Assembly (NCBI GenBank): GCA_034620365.1 | Contig: JAQGEQ010000084.1 | Coordinates: forward strand, 868,001-932,000 | Reading direction: 5' to 3' | DNA from: Pegea sp. RAD2-039 | Lineage: Eukaryota; Chordata; Thaliacea; Salpida; Salpidae | DNA: 64,000 nucleotides | Shown: in pieces, positions 12,201 through 24,261 of the stretch | Position numbering within the stretch: position 1 is the stretch's first letter | Layout of the letters: every line of letters begins with the position of its first letter | Program-made: the position numbers and the translations under genes | Notes under the pieces: generated by a model | What the model was told of the DNA's origin: nothing | Seen by the model: only the letters and a program-made list of their open reading frames with translations | Databases searched by the model: none

Positions 12201-15200
12201 TCTAGAAATGAAGACGATGCTAAAATAATATTAGAGATTTAACAAATTGAAAGTGAATAAGATGGGCTTCTAACCAGTGCTAGGACTGCTGGTCCTAAAA
12301 TCGGATTTTTCGGACACTGCATCAGATCTTGAAAACGGGAGATTAGATTTGCTGGATTTGGTAAATAGAAGTAGAGACTTAACATCCTCTCCAGGAGTAT
12401 CAAGTCTACAAATGGAAAAAAACTTGAATAAGTTTCATCAATTATTGAAAATGCTATAGAAAAATTCGATCAATAACATCCAACAACAACAACAACAGCC
12501 GGTTACTTATGGAACCAGTTACCAGAAAATTGGAACCAGTTACCAGAGACTTTGAACCAGTTACCAGAGACTTTGAACCAGTTACCAGAGACTTTGAACC
12601 AGTTACCAGAGAATTTGAACCAGTTACCAAAGACTTTGAACCAGTTACCAGAGACTTTGAACCAGTTACCAGAGACTTTGAACCAGTTACCAGAGAATTT
12701 GAACCAGTTACCAGAGAATTTGAACCAGTTACCAGAGACTTTGAACCAGTTACCAGAGACTTTGAACCAGTTACCAGAGACTTTGAACCAGTTACCAGAG
12801 ACTTTGAACCAGTTACCAGAGACTTTGAACCAGTTACCAGAGACTACCAGAGAATTTGAACCAGTTACCAGAGACTTTGAACCAGTTACCAGAGACTTTT
12901 AACCAGTTACCAGAGAATTTGAACCAGTTACCAGAGAATTTGAACCAGTTACCAGAGAATTTGAACCAGTTACCAGAGAATTTGAACCAGTTACCAGAGA
13001 CTTTGAACCAGTTACCAGAGACTTTGAACCAGTTACCAGAGAATTTGAACCAGTTACCAGAGTCTTTGAACCAGTTACCAGAGAATTTGAACCAGTTACC
13101 AGAGACTTTGAACCAGTTACCAGAGACTTTGAACCAGTTACCAGAGAATTTGAACCAGTTACCAGAGTCTTTGAACCAGTTACCAGAGAATTTGAACCAG
13201 TTACCAGAGACTTTGAACCAGTTACCAGAGAATTTGAACCAGTTACCAGAGAATTTGAACCAGTTACCAGAGTCTTTGAACCAGTTACCAGAGAATTTGA
13301 ACCAGTTACCAGAGTCTTTGAACCAGTTACCAGAGTCTTTGAACCAGTTACCAGAGACTTTGAACCAGTTACCAAAGTCTTTGAACCAGTTACCAGAGAC
13401 TTTGAACTAGTTACCAGAGTCTTTGCACCAGTTATCAGAGAATTTGAACCAGTTACCAGAGACTTTGAACCAGTTACCAGAGACTTTGAACCAGTTACCA
13501 GAGAATTTTTGAACCAGTTACCAGAGACTTTGAACCAGTTACCAGAGAATTTGAACCAGTTACCAGAGACTTTGAACCAGTTACCAGAGAATTTGAACCA
13601 GTTACCAGAGAATTTGAACCAGTTACCAGAGACTTTGAACCAGTTACCAGAGACTTTGAACCAGTTACCAGAGACTTTGAACCAGTTACCAGAGAATTTG
13701 AACCAGTTACCAGAGAATTTGAACCAGTTACCAGAGAATTTGAACCAGTTACCAGAGACTTTGAACCAGTTACCAGAGACTTTTAACCAGTTACCAGAGA
13801 ATTTGAACCAGTTACCAGAGTCTTTGAACCAGTTACCAGAGAATTTGAACCAGTTACCAGAGACTTTGAACCAGTTACCAGAGAATTTGAAACAGTTACC
13901 AGAGAATTTGGACCAGTTACCAGAGAATTTGAACCAGTTACCAGAGAATTTGAACCAGTTACCAGAGAATTTGAACCAGTTACCAGAGACTTTGAACCAG
14001 TTACCAGAGAATTTGAACCAGTTACCAGAGAATTTGAACCAGTTACCAGAGAATTTGAACCAGTTACCAGAGAATTTGAACCAGTTACCATTTGAACCAG
14101 TTACCAGAGAATTTGAACCAGTTACCAGAGAATTTGAACCAGTTACCAGAGAATTTACCAGAGACTTTGAACCAGTTACCAGAGAATTTGAACCAGTTAC
14201 CAGAGAATTTGAACCAGTTACCAGAGAATTTGAACCAGTTACCAGAGAATTTCAACCAGTTACCAGAGTCTTTGAACCAGTTACCAGAGAATTTCAACCA
14301 GTTACCAGAGAATTTCAACCAGCTACCAGAGAATTTGAACCAGTTACCAGAGAATTTGAACCAGTTACCAGAGAATTTGAACCAGTTACCAGAGAATTTG
14401 AACCAGTTACCAGAGTCATTGAACCAGTTACCAGAGACTTTGAACCAGTTACCAGAGAATTTGAACCAGTTACCAGAGAATTTCAACCAGTTACCAGAGA
14501 ATTTGAACCAGTTACCAGAGAATTTGAACCAGTTACCAGAGAGTTTGAACCAGTTACCAGAGACTTTGAACCAGTTACCAGAGAATTTGAACCAGTTACC
14601 AGAGAATTTGAACCAGTTACCAGAGAATTTGAACCAGTTACCAGAGAATTTGAACCAGTTACCAGAGAATTTGAACCAGTTACCAGAGAATTTCAACCAG
14701 TTACCAGAGTCTTTGAACCAGTTACAAGAGAATTTCAACCAGTTACCAGAGAATTTGAACCAGTTACCAGAGTCTTTGAACCAGTTACCAGAGAATTTGA
14801 ACCAGTTACCAGAGTCATTGAACCAGTTACCAGAGACTTTGAACCAGTTACCAGAGAATTTCAACCAGTTACCAGAGAATTTGAACCAGTTACCAGAGAA
14901 TTTGAACCAGTTACCAGAGACTTTGAACCAGTTACCAGAGAATTTGAACCAGTTACCAGAGAATTTGAACCAGTTACCAGAGAATTTCAACCAGTTACCA
15001 GAAATTTGAACCAGTTACCAGAGAATTTGAACCAGTTACCAGAGAATTTGAACCAGTTACCAGAGAATTTGAACCAGTTACCAGAGACTTTGAACCAGTT
15101 ACCAGAGAATTTGAACCAGTTACCAGAGACTTTGAACCAGTTACCAGAGACTTTGAACCAGTTACCAGAGAATTTCAACCAGTTACCAGAGTCTTTGAAC

Positions 15201-18200
15201 CAGTTACCAGAGACTTTGAACCAGTTACCAGAGACTTTGAACCAGTTACCAGAGAATTTGAACCAGTTACCAGAGAATTTGAACCAGTTACCAGAGACTT
15301 TGAACCAGTTACCAGAGAATTTGAACCAGTTACCAGAGACTTTGAACCAGTTACCAGAGAATTTGAACCAGTTACCAGAGACTTTGAACCAGTTACCAGA
15401 GACTTTGAACCAGTTACCAGAGAATTTGAACCAGTTACCAGAGAATTTGAACCAGTTACCAGAGACTTTGAACTAATTACCAGAAAATTTCAACCAGTTA
15501 CCAGAGACTTTGAACCAGTTACCAGAGAATTTGAACCAGTTACCAGAGACTTTGAACCAGTTACCAGAGACTTTGAACCAGTTACCAGACAATTTGAACC
15601 AGTTACCAGAGAATTTGAACCAGTTACCAGAGACTTTGAACCAGTTACTGGTTGTTTCTATGATAAGTTTGATAATTGAAAACTTGTAATGTTTTGATAA
15701 CTTCCATCTTTTAAAACTTCTTTTTCTATCGAATTGGTAAATATAGAAACTTGCCAGATAAGAAAATCGAGTTTGAAATCAGTTGAAATATGAGCTTGTA
15801 GCCTGAGTGAGTCTGCCCTTAACAAAATCCATAGCAACAAGATCGCTACAGGCTACAAACGGATTGGTTGCTTCCCGCCATAACTCCAACACTCATGTAA
15901 ATGATGAAACGTGAATCAACCACACGAAGTAGAGAGTTAAAAAGTCGTAATTAAGTTGACACGCAAGTTTCCAAGAAAAAAAAGTCTTCTAAAGAAGAGA
16001 TATAGAAAAATCTTGTTTTTGATACATAAGCCTGGTGATGATATGAACAAGATGATGAAGGAATATGCAAATGACTCGCAAATTGGTGAGTAGCAGCACA
16101 AGAGGGTGAATAAGAAAAGAATTTGTTGGAAAAATTGTCGTTTGAAGGTCACAACATAACACGTCAATCAGAAAGAAAATCAATAAATTAAAATTGATTT
16201 CAAAGTAGAAAATTTAGAAGATTAAATTGAATACAAGTAAGAGAGTGAAAAAAGAGAATATTCGATGAAATTCGAACAAATTTAAAGAATAGAGACGGAA
16301 ATATGATAAAAAAAAATAATAAAGAAGCTTCAGCTATTTTCAAATAAAACAAAAGTAATAAAAAGGCGATGAAAAAAAAATAAAAAATTGAAAGTGAAAG
16401 ATGAAAACTCACCAAAAACATAAGAAGAGCTTTTACTACCGACCCGTTGCATTGCAGAAAGAAAAAGAAACTTATGTTAATGATGGAGGTAAAAGAAACT
16501 TGTCGAGAAAAGTCAGAAAAAAGAAGCAGAAAAAAATGGTAAAAAGAGAGACGATGTCAACGAAGCTGCTGTGGAAGAAGTGAAGCATAAGTGCGCGCGC
16601 GCTCAATCACGCCAAAAGCGGTTACTCTAAACATCGAGATCCCGTGGAGATGGATGACGTCATCATCTGAAGAGAGCGTGAGAAAGCAAACTGTGAAAAG
16701 TGTGAAATGAAAGCTGGATATGGTTGTTAGGTGGATACGCGAAGATCTTTACTGGATCATATCACAGATCTCAATGATGCGATTGAATTGAGTGATTAAA
16801 AGTTGGGATCGGTGAAGATGAAAGCAGGATAGTTTGGATGAAGTAGATGGTCACGTGATCGACCAGCCTGCGGCTATATACATGTTGAAATGTTATAAAC
16901 ATCAGAGACAAGTGGGAAAGAGTTGATGTTGAAACGTTGAATAGAGGATAAAACAACAAACATGTTGGTTTGTAGGACAAATATTCAGCTTGTTAACAAC
17001 GACATCGTCGTCAGTTTTCAGTTGTCAAAGACACAAGCGCCTGAATTTCACTGAATTTAGTTGAAAATCGATCGATTCAATTGGAATATTTTGAAACTGA
17101 TTTTGTTGTTTCAAAAGCACTTATGTTCTTTTTTCAAGAGCTTTTTGATAAAGTGCTCGGAAAAAAACTCCTTTTTTTCATTTCCAAGTAAAAACAATAA
17201 ACAAACTTGATCAGAATATAGAAACTGAAGAATTCATCGAAAAAAAAACGACTTTAACAATTCCAACTCAAAATCAAGGAATCAGTGAGCGGGAAGTACC
17301 GACCAATCAGCATCCAGCTCTATCGAGTTATTGACCAATCAGATTCAGTCTTATTTCGGAAGATTATTTTCCAAACGATTTTCTCAGATAGGATTTCGGT
17401 GAAGACAAAATCAGTGATGCATGACGAGCTTTCAAGTGAGTCGCGCGGTGAAAAAAACCCTCATGACCCATCGGTGCGTCATCGTAACGCGTCACTGGTC
17501 AGCAAATAGCAGTATAGTTTGGACAAATGGTCAGGGAAGGGAAGGAATTTCCAAATTTGAAATTTTTAAGAGAAGTTTGCTGACCGTTACGCTTCGCTGA
17601 GCACGCTGATTAGAAATGATCGCTGATTAAGTATGCCAGAAATTGGTCAGCTGGAGAAGGCTTGGTGACTGTTTGAGAAGATAATTCAAACAGGAAACCC
17701 ACACATCGATGACGAAGAGGCGAGCAGCGATTGGGAGGCGGACATGAGACGGTGGAGAAGCACATCAACATTTTTCCATTTGATTGAGAAATAAATAAAG
17801 AAAATCGAATTGAAGATGCGAAGCTGGGTTTGAAGATCAGAAGATGAAAGAAATTAAAAGAATATTGAAAGACGAAAAAGAGGAGAGTAAGAGTAGTAGT
17901 GGTTGCTAATGAACAAGACTATTTCGTGAATAATTCAAAGCGCTTCCTCCAAGTATAGAGTCGTTAAAGTTCTGTGATTGGTTGGTTGAAGATTGTGTTG
18001 CCTCGCAACAACACAATGGCGGCCAACGCTCGAGCACTAAAAACCCTCGAGTTATTTCAAGCACTACCGGGCAACAATGATTAGGAGCCCAACGGGTGGT
18101 GGGGGGCCGCGTCCCTAGTAACCAGCATGGTAACGCAACGGCTTCCATCTGGGACGTGAAATTTAAGCGGGAAGCTGGACTCGAATGTAGAGACGCGCGT

Positions 18201-21200
18201 AGCAAGTAGTCACGTGATGAAGTTAAGAGCTGGTAAGACTCAAGAATGCGAGATGACAAAAGACGAAGCTGTGTTGAAGTGATGAAAAGCGAAGCAATAG
18301 CTACTACGAGCTGGTTGGTTGGCTAGCAGCAGATTATCTTCAAGCTGCATGAATTTTTAATGAAGATAAAACACAGCTAGACAGATAACCAATAAAGAAG
18401 GAGAAGAAGAAGATTTGAAAGGCAATTGTTTCAAGTGATCGATTGAAAGTTCATTTGAACATATCAGCTAACAAAGTAATCGTCATCAACTTCTACTAAT
18501 CAGTTATTCAAGTAAAAAAGAAACACGCGAAGCAGATACAAGCGAGTAGTTGGTGTTATCAGTGGAAGAACTATTTATAAAGTTTCCACAAAATCATCAA
18601 CTTATTTTCAAACTTGTTTATTCATCACCGAATACAACCAGCTATTCATTTTGACAAGTTTCCTGGATTGCTTTTATTTCAAACTTTTTCAGCTTTTCGA
18701 CATTTTCATCATCAGTTTTTTGCTCGAAGCTAGAAACTAACTAGTTGATTGAAACTTTTTAAAGATTCCTTTCAAGTCGACAAGAAAGTGAAATAGATGA
18801 AAATATTTGCATCATCCTTGTGTCTTCCTAAATCATCCTTATTTCATTTACTGATATGACAGATAGCTGATGATTAAAGTCAGCAACAAGCAAATGTTTG
18901 TTTATTGGCTTATTTAAATTGCTGTTTAAGCTACGAGCCAACCACTATCTACTGATTATTACTCTTAACAACTCTAGTGCGTTGGAACAAGCAAGTTTTA
19001 TCGACATTTAAATCAATTGTTCTATATCAAATTTGAATTTTAAGTAGATTTGTGCTTCAAGCAGTGAAATGAACAACTTTAGTTGGTCGCTAGATGGCGC
19101 CAAATTCAGTTGTGAATTGAGGAGTTTTGTAACTTTAATCAACAGCTTCATGATAAAGTCTTAAAACCGATTACTAGACGATTTATTTAACTGTGAAAGT
19201 GTTTTTATAATAAAAAATTCAAACTTACTGTTGTTGGTGTTTACTGTCTCTCAGCTTTTTAGTTGCTGTTTGCTGTGAGAAAATAGTGATTAGGCAACAA
19301 TAAAGTTAAATGCGAACAAAACCTTCAATCAAAATAACGATTAATTATTTACAAGTGACTGTTGCAAGATGAGATGTAGTTAATGATTTAGTAATTTGAA
19401 GATTACCTCTACGTGTAATGACGGAGACATGTCTTTGTAATTCTCCGAATTCAAACCATCAGAAAAGTTGTCGACAGTGGAATGAATCTAGAAATAATCT
19501 AGTAGCAGAAGATGCACAGAATAAAAGATGTCTTACTTTAGAGCCAAGTTTGTACCGATTAGGAAAGATGATATTGTGATCATCAGGAAGCCAGTGTCTT
19601 GCTTCTGTTGAGTAGAAAGTCGATTAACAAACTACAAGTATTAGTTGATATAGGAAGGATTACGAAACCAGCACAAGCTGTTTTGAAAGAAGAAAATTGA
19701 AGATGGAAAGAAATATTGGATAAAACTAGTTTAGTAGAAGATTTGGAACAAAAAACCCGAACTTTTTCGAGTTTTCTTTTCATGGAATAAAGTTTTGATT
19801 TGATAAATGCCAAAAATGGATTTAGATAATTTGTTGACTTTTGATTTAAATGAACTTTTCTTGCTGTCTCTAAAAAAGTTGTTTTGAAAAACTCTCAACA
19901 AACTTCAATTTTTATTGATTACTTGTTTGATGAAATAATTTATCATCAAAGGAGGAAGAATTTAGATGAAAAAAATTTGAATTTAAACGAAGTTTAATTA
20001 ACAAATAAATAAATCTTCGAAAATATAAGAAAATAGTAAAAGCAAGATTATTTGAAGCTGGTAAAAAATCGATAACATTTTGACATTAGCTTAACATACG
20101 AAGAATTTCTATTTTATGTTGTAAGCTAAAATATATTTCAGATAAAAACTTGATCAAAAACAAAGATGAATAAAACAAAAAAATTTAAATGATTTTATTT
20201 ATACAAAATTATTACAAGTTTGTTAAGTTATAAGTTGTATTAAATAAATATTTGTGTTTGTCAAATAAATGTGATAAAGACAAGAGATAATCTAACCACT
20301 AACCAACTAAATATATCTGAAGAAAGTTTTATTTTATCAAAATATCTTTAATAAAAGAGCAAGAATAAAAATGTGAAGCTGATAAGAACATATGTTGCAG
20401 GGTTATCTAGCAAATGTTGCCATTAGTAAGTGAGATTTTTAAAATCAAATTATTTTAGAGCTTGCTGTTCAAAAATCTTTTCTGGATTTGAATTAGCTGA
20501 ACATTGAACGATATATTCACGTTTACGAAGATAACTTTAATTTAAATTTTTGTAAACTTTTTGTAAAATAAAACAAAGGTCAAGATAACAAATGCGTCGT
20601 TTTGTGTAAAATATTAATAAGATGGTGTATGAGTAAGATGAAAAATTAAAAATCGATAATTCCGAGTTTAGATTGACGATGAAACAAAAGACAAAAAATC
20701 ATAAACATCTGACTTTCTTGTTTCATGAAGATCTTAGCTATGAGATGAGATAAAACATCCAGCTCAGCATCTGTCAGATCACTTAAAAGGATGCCACTAC
20801 TCTCTAGTAACCGTTGAGCACTGTTGATGGTGGAAAGAAGTCTGCGAGGCCAAGCTTGTTTATCTACAAGTAAATGTAGACAATAGAACAGAAACAACAC
20901 TGAGTATCTGACCTTTATTCGTCTTGTAGAAGAAGGCTCGTATTAAAGCGCGCATCTTCGTTCTAGATATCTTGTTTGCATCAATACCACTATCAATTAA
21001 ATACAAGATGAAATGTCTAAGAAGTTTTTCAGCAGAATCTGCAAATAAAAAAGGAAATAACCCATGTACTTGGATGTTGTTATATGGTAGGAGAGGACAA
21101 TATAACAAACTAAAACTGAAATTACAAACTGGTATCTGTTAGATGTTTGAAATTGGATTGGTGATTATGAGCAAGATTGTAGCAAAAGCATATTTGATAA

Positions 21201-22378
21201 TTACCTTTTAAACCAGTTGAAGTTTTTCCATTCTGAAATTGTAAATAAGATTACACTTTTTTGTGAAAAAGTAATCTTTAAAGACATTTAAAAAGTCAAA
21301 AAATTACATCTTAAAAGGCTTGATTTTGTTGTGCTAATTTCAATAATGTTTTTGAAATTTTTAAAAGTCATTTTTTTGTATAAGTTTCAAAAAATTATTT
21401 GCAAGAAAAAGAAATTGAAGAAAATTTAGAGTTAAAATACGATAGTCTTCAATGTAATTCCATTTTTCACTAATTCCTCTACAGATTAATTAAACAACAT
21501 TTACATCTCTGCAAGAAGCAAAATTACTAAGACATTCTCATGAATAATAGATGAGAAAGTTAATTGGTTGGTTGGTTCACAATGTAGCTCACATTTTGTA
21601 TTACTGATAAGAAAAATATAAGAGATGATTGTGTTAGGCTTAAAAAAGTTGATTTGTTGATAGATAAATTCTAATACAATATTTAATCAGATTAAAAGTA
21701 GATTTAAAACCAACTATTAGATGTTTTAGGATAAATGGTTACCTTCAAATCCACTTTATATATCAACTGTTTGTTGTTAGCATCTTGTAAGCTTTGTGAT
21801 TGTAAATCTAAAAAGTTTAAATCTTTTTAACTTTTCATAAAATCACTAAAATTTCGAGCTTGTGATAGACTCTAAAAATTTATAAAAACTTTCAAAAAGG
21901 AAGTGCTGATGACGTCATTATAAAAGTAACTTGATGACGACGTACAACGCTAATGAAAGACTTTGTCTTATATTTTAGTATGAACTAATGGGTATTAGAA
22001 ACATTTAAATTAATAAAAATCAGTTTTAAGCATAATTTCAGGTTACTTTTGACAACACTTGATGAAAATTATGATCATATTTCTATAATTTTTAAGAAAA
22101 ACATATTGGACTAAAATTAGTTCTCTATTTAGTGTTAAATCAGAAGAAAGATGAATTAGTGTTACCTCCAAACAAAGATCGATCCAAACATCTTCCAAAT
22201 ATTCCATCTAGAAATATTTTATTTATTTTTAAAAGTAAATTATGTGAATTTATAATTCAATTCAGTTAGAGCTATTACATTGAATAAATTGGTAAGTTTT
22301 GAAACTAAACAAAAATTTACAAACCATCTATACACAACTGGCTAGGAATTGGACATATTCCAGAAGTCAACAAACATC
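9230..22378 (-). CDS. PTPRN: IA-2/PTPRN-like receptor pseudophosphatase (5' exon not found)
   Basis: IA-2 family: single-pass dense-core-vesicle membrane protein with an inactive cytoplasmic PTP domain, acting in secretory-granule biogenesis. Phase-consistent exons, 5' to 3': 22325-22378, 22166-22207, 21743-21807, 21205-21232, 20913-21038, 20714-20863, 19537-19604, 19407-19487, 19229-19272, 12275-12405, 12167-12219, 11946-12110, 11838-11894, 11594-11728, 11405-11546, 10766-10839, 10281-10478, 10068-10234, 9371-9563, 9230-9322 (stop 9230-9232); about 688 codons. Seen: RESP18-type Cys motif (GCLLTSGIC...LCIDDGIFGRC), a transmembrane helix (11946-12110), ELCRQHF and MAHAILTYMEDHV juxtamembrane motifs, then the PTP domain. 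Pseudophosphatase signs: P-loop [10 protein letters not shown] with Asp for the usual Ala (9488-9517), and WPH in place of WPD (10109-10120). No signal-peptide exon was found, and the membrane-proximal ectodomain domain of vertebrate IA-2 was not recognised. Identification of the cytoplasmic half is very secure; exon 19229-19272 is the weakest. Confidence 0.9.
9743..9905. repeat. 19-bp minisatellite in an IA-2 intron
   Basis: About eight to nine copies of a 19-bp unit (AGCAACCAGCTAACCACGT, with T/C and A/G variants) lie in the intron between exons 10068-10234 and 9371-9563. Related AGCAACCA strings occur in neighbouring introns at about 10863 and 11351-11390, suggesting a locally recurring seed sequence. 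Confidence 0.9.
10490..10755. repeat. 15-bp purine-rich tandem repeat in an IA-2 intron
   Basis: Copies of GATGAAGAAGACACA or GATGAAGAAGATACA, with shortened 9- and 12-bp versions at the left edge, fill most of intron 10479-10765. Purines dominate the plus strand, so the IA-2 pre-mRNA carries a long C/T-rich tract ending just before the acceptor at 10479. The acidic frame on the plus strand and the S/F-rich frames on the minus strand are by-products. Confidence 0.9.
10988..11350 (-). mobile_element. tRNA-Val-like SINE, copy 2
   Basis: This is the copy with the clearest tRNA head. Reading the minus strand from about 11350: TAGTTTAATGGTTATCATG (A-box/D-arm), CCGCCTAACACGC (anticodon region with AAC, as in tRNA-Val), then GGGTTTGAGCAC (B-box-like). 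The body is almost identical to copy 3. It lies in the IA-2 intron 10840-11404 in the sense orientation. No open frame inside it is likely to be expressed. The 3' limit, near GCCCTAGCTAACATCATGGC, is set by the end of similarity. Confidence 0.85.
12486..15650. repeat. 3.1-kb 21-bp minisatellite in the large IA-2 intron
   Basis: About 150 head-to-tail copies of a 21-bp unit (TTGAACCAGTTACCAGAGAAT). Most variation is confined to the last three bases (AAT, ACT, TCT) plus occasional TTC for TTG. A few indels shift the register (near 12841, 13505, 14090, 14155, 15001). Because 21 is divisible by three and the unit lacks stops in several frames, long frames appear on both strands (for example 13509-15476 on plus and 14085-14990 on minus). 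They are not genes: the array lies inside an intron of the minus-strand IA-2-like gene, with no start context or flanking exons. A rare variant (TCATT) recurs at 14416 and 14815, 399 bp or 19 units apart, which shows segmental duplication inside the array. Confidence 0.95.
15651..19228. other. right part of the large IA-2 intron, locally GC-richer
   Basis: No exon could be supported. Composition changes at about 16.6-18.3 kb, with GC-rich patches, a GCGCGCGCGC run at about 16595, TGACGTCA at 16655-16662, CACGTG at 16852 and 18211, and an ACAATGGCGGCC YY1-like string at about 18009. This could be an internal promoter/enhancer or a gene too diverged to recognise. The mature ectodomain exon expected for IA-2 was sought here and not found. 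Confidence 0.4.
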
Positions 22379-24261
22379 CTGTCAGTAAAAATTCAATCAT
22401 GAAAATATTTCAGTAAACAAATTCAAAATAAAATTTGTGATGTCTAAGATAATCAAATGTAAGAAATATCAGATGGAATTTGAATTTACTTTAAGTTTTT
22501 TTAAGTTGAAGCAATATTTGAAGTCATAAATTTATAATAAATTTAATAAAAAAGTCAAAACATCAGTAAATAAAACTAATAAATAAGTTATAAAATACAA
22601 AAGTAAAATATAAAATACACTAAAGGTTTTTTAGAATGCTTTTACTAAAAATAATCAACAATTCTATAGATATTGTTGAAATGATAGAACAAAAATATTA
22701 GGTTTGGATGTATTTATAGAAAAACAAGACACATTTTTAATCTAAATTATTCTAAAAATTCGAAATTCTGTTTAATTTTGAGAAAGATTGGTAATAATTT
22801 ATCAAATAATAATTGATTAAAGCTTATTTTATTTAATAAATTCTATTGAAAGTGAAGATAAATTTTGCTATTCCTTATTTTGAAAATGGTTCACATTTCA
22901 CTTTCTAAATAAAATTTTATTGAATAAAATAATAATTGATGGAAAATACTTCAAGCTTTAAACACTAAATTTTTAGAAATCTCATAAAGTAAATATATTT
23001 TAAATATTAAAAAAGAAAATATTTACTAAAATAGTAGATTATTTAGATATAATTTTTATATAGAAAATATATCACTTGATAATAATTAAGAAAGTGATAG
23101 AGAGTTGAATTAGTTTAGATAAATTTATTAAAAACATACAACCAGACAATAATTTACACTACAAATTTATCACAAAAAGTATAAATTTAAATGTGTAGAA
23201 TCCTAGATAAGCTTTAATAAAACATAATTAAATATATTCATAAATTAAATGAATGAAAAAATAAGAAGTTTATGAAAAGTAAAGTATTTTTCAAACCTTT
23301 TAAGTGTTGTGATTTACACCCAACAAAAAGAAATGAGAAAAAAACAGTGAAAAATAAACTCATGATTTCAAAATCATCTGTAACATATCATTGAATCTTA
23401 CAAAAAACATTATAGATGAATTTCTGCTATCTGTAAATTACAAAAAATATTTCAATATCATTAACTAATTCATTAAAAGCACCTAATATAAGGAGAAGAA
23501 ATAACTGACTTATAAACTATATTACTAGTTACTTAGCAAATTACAAAAATAATATAGAATCTATAGAATTTGCAGTAAGAGTATAAACACTAATAATTTC
23601 ATTTTGGAAGTAAACAAAGCACTTGTCTAAAAGCGACAATAGAGAAAGAAATTTACCAAAAATGTTTCATAAACACATGTTTCATTTTTCACTAATAAAG
23701 TATTATTCAAAATAATCTAAAAACTACCAATTTATTATTAAGAGTGATACAATATACATATGCAGAAATAGAGGTACTAGAAGCTTTGTTGTAATAATAA
23801 TCGAATTTAAGTAGCTTCATTGTAAAGATGTTTTTTTGAGAAGACTTTTTCGGACGAAAACCTATGTAGATATTTTATAGCTACATATTTTTAAATCAAA
23901 ACTGAAAAGTAAAATCAGTTCTTAGCATCTTTGTGATTTAACAACTTAAAGGAAATAAAGCACAATAAAATAAATAAACTCAGTTTGAAGTGAAGCTTAT
24001 TTATAAATGTGTGGATTATATGTTAAATGATTATTACATTGAAACATTTATAAGAGCATCCAACGTTTTATATCTATATGCACGTAAAGTACAACTAGAG
24101 CTCTATTGAAGTCTTTTCAGCCTTCTAAAGGCTGTTATGTCAGATAATTTTGAAAAAAATCTTCCAGATGAGTATTCAAGAACTAGCTTTAAGAAAGCCT
24201 TGTACATATTATAAAAATAATTTTTCAATCTTGAGATTTGCAGCTGCAGTAAAATTATTTG
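22379..24261. other. AT-rich upstream intron/flank of the IA-2-like gene
   Basis: The first visible IA-2 exon (22325-22378) begins with two bases of a split codon, so at least one upstream exon, expected to encode the signal peptide, must lie above 22378. None was identified in this stretch. Confidence 0.45.

Noticed and set aside
14085-14990. 301-codon minus-strand frame (FKFSGNW repeats), and the VTGSNSL-type frames at 12899-13375 and 13783-14091
   Set aside because: Same minisatellite read in other frames. No in-phase connection to IA-2 exons was found.
13509-15476. 655-codon open frame (NQLPENL/EPVTREF repeats)
   Set aside because: It is a by-product of the 21-bp minisatellite, changes repeat register at indels, lies antisense in an intron of the IA-2-like gene, and has no flanking exon or start context.
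15658-15840. Candidate IA-2 ectodomain exon (contains [11 protein letters not shown])
   Set aside because: Weakly reminiscent of the ectodomain, but no donor of the required phase occurs before its stop codon, and the acceptor is poor.
17906-18259. 117-codon minus-strand frame in the GC-rich intron block
   Set aside because: No splice sites compatible with the IA-2 phases and no recognisable domain. The frame is probably long because stops are rarer in GC-rich DNA.
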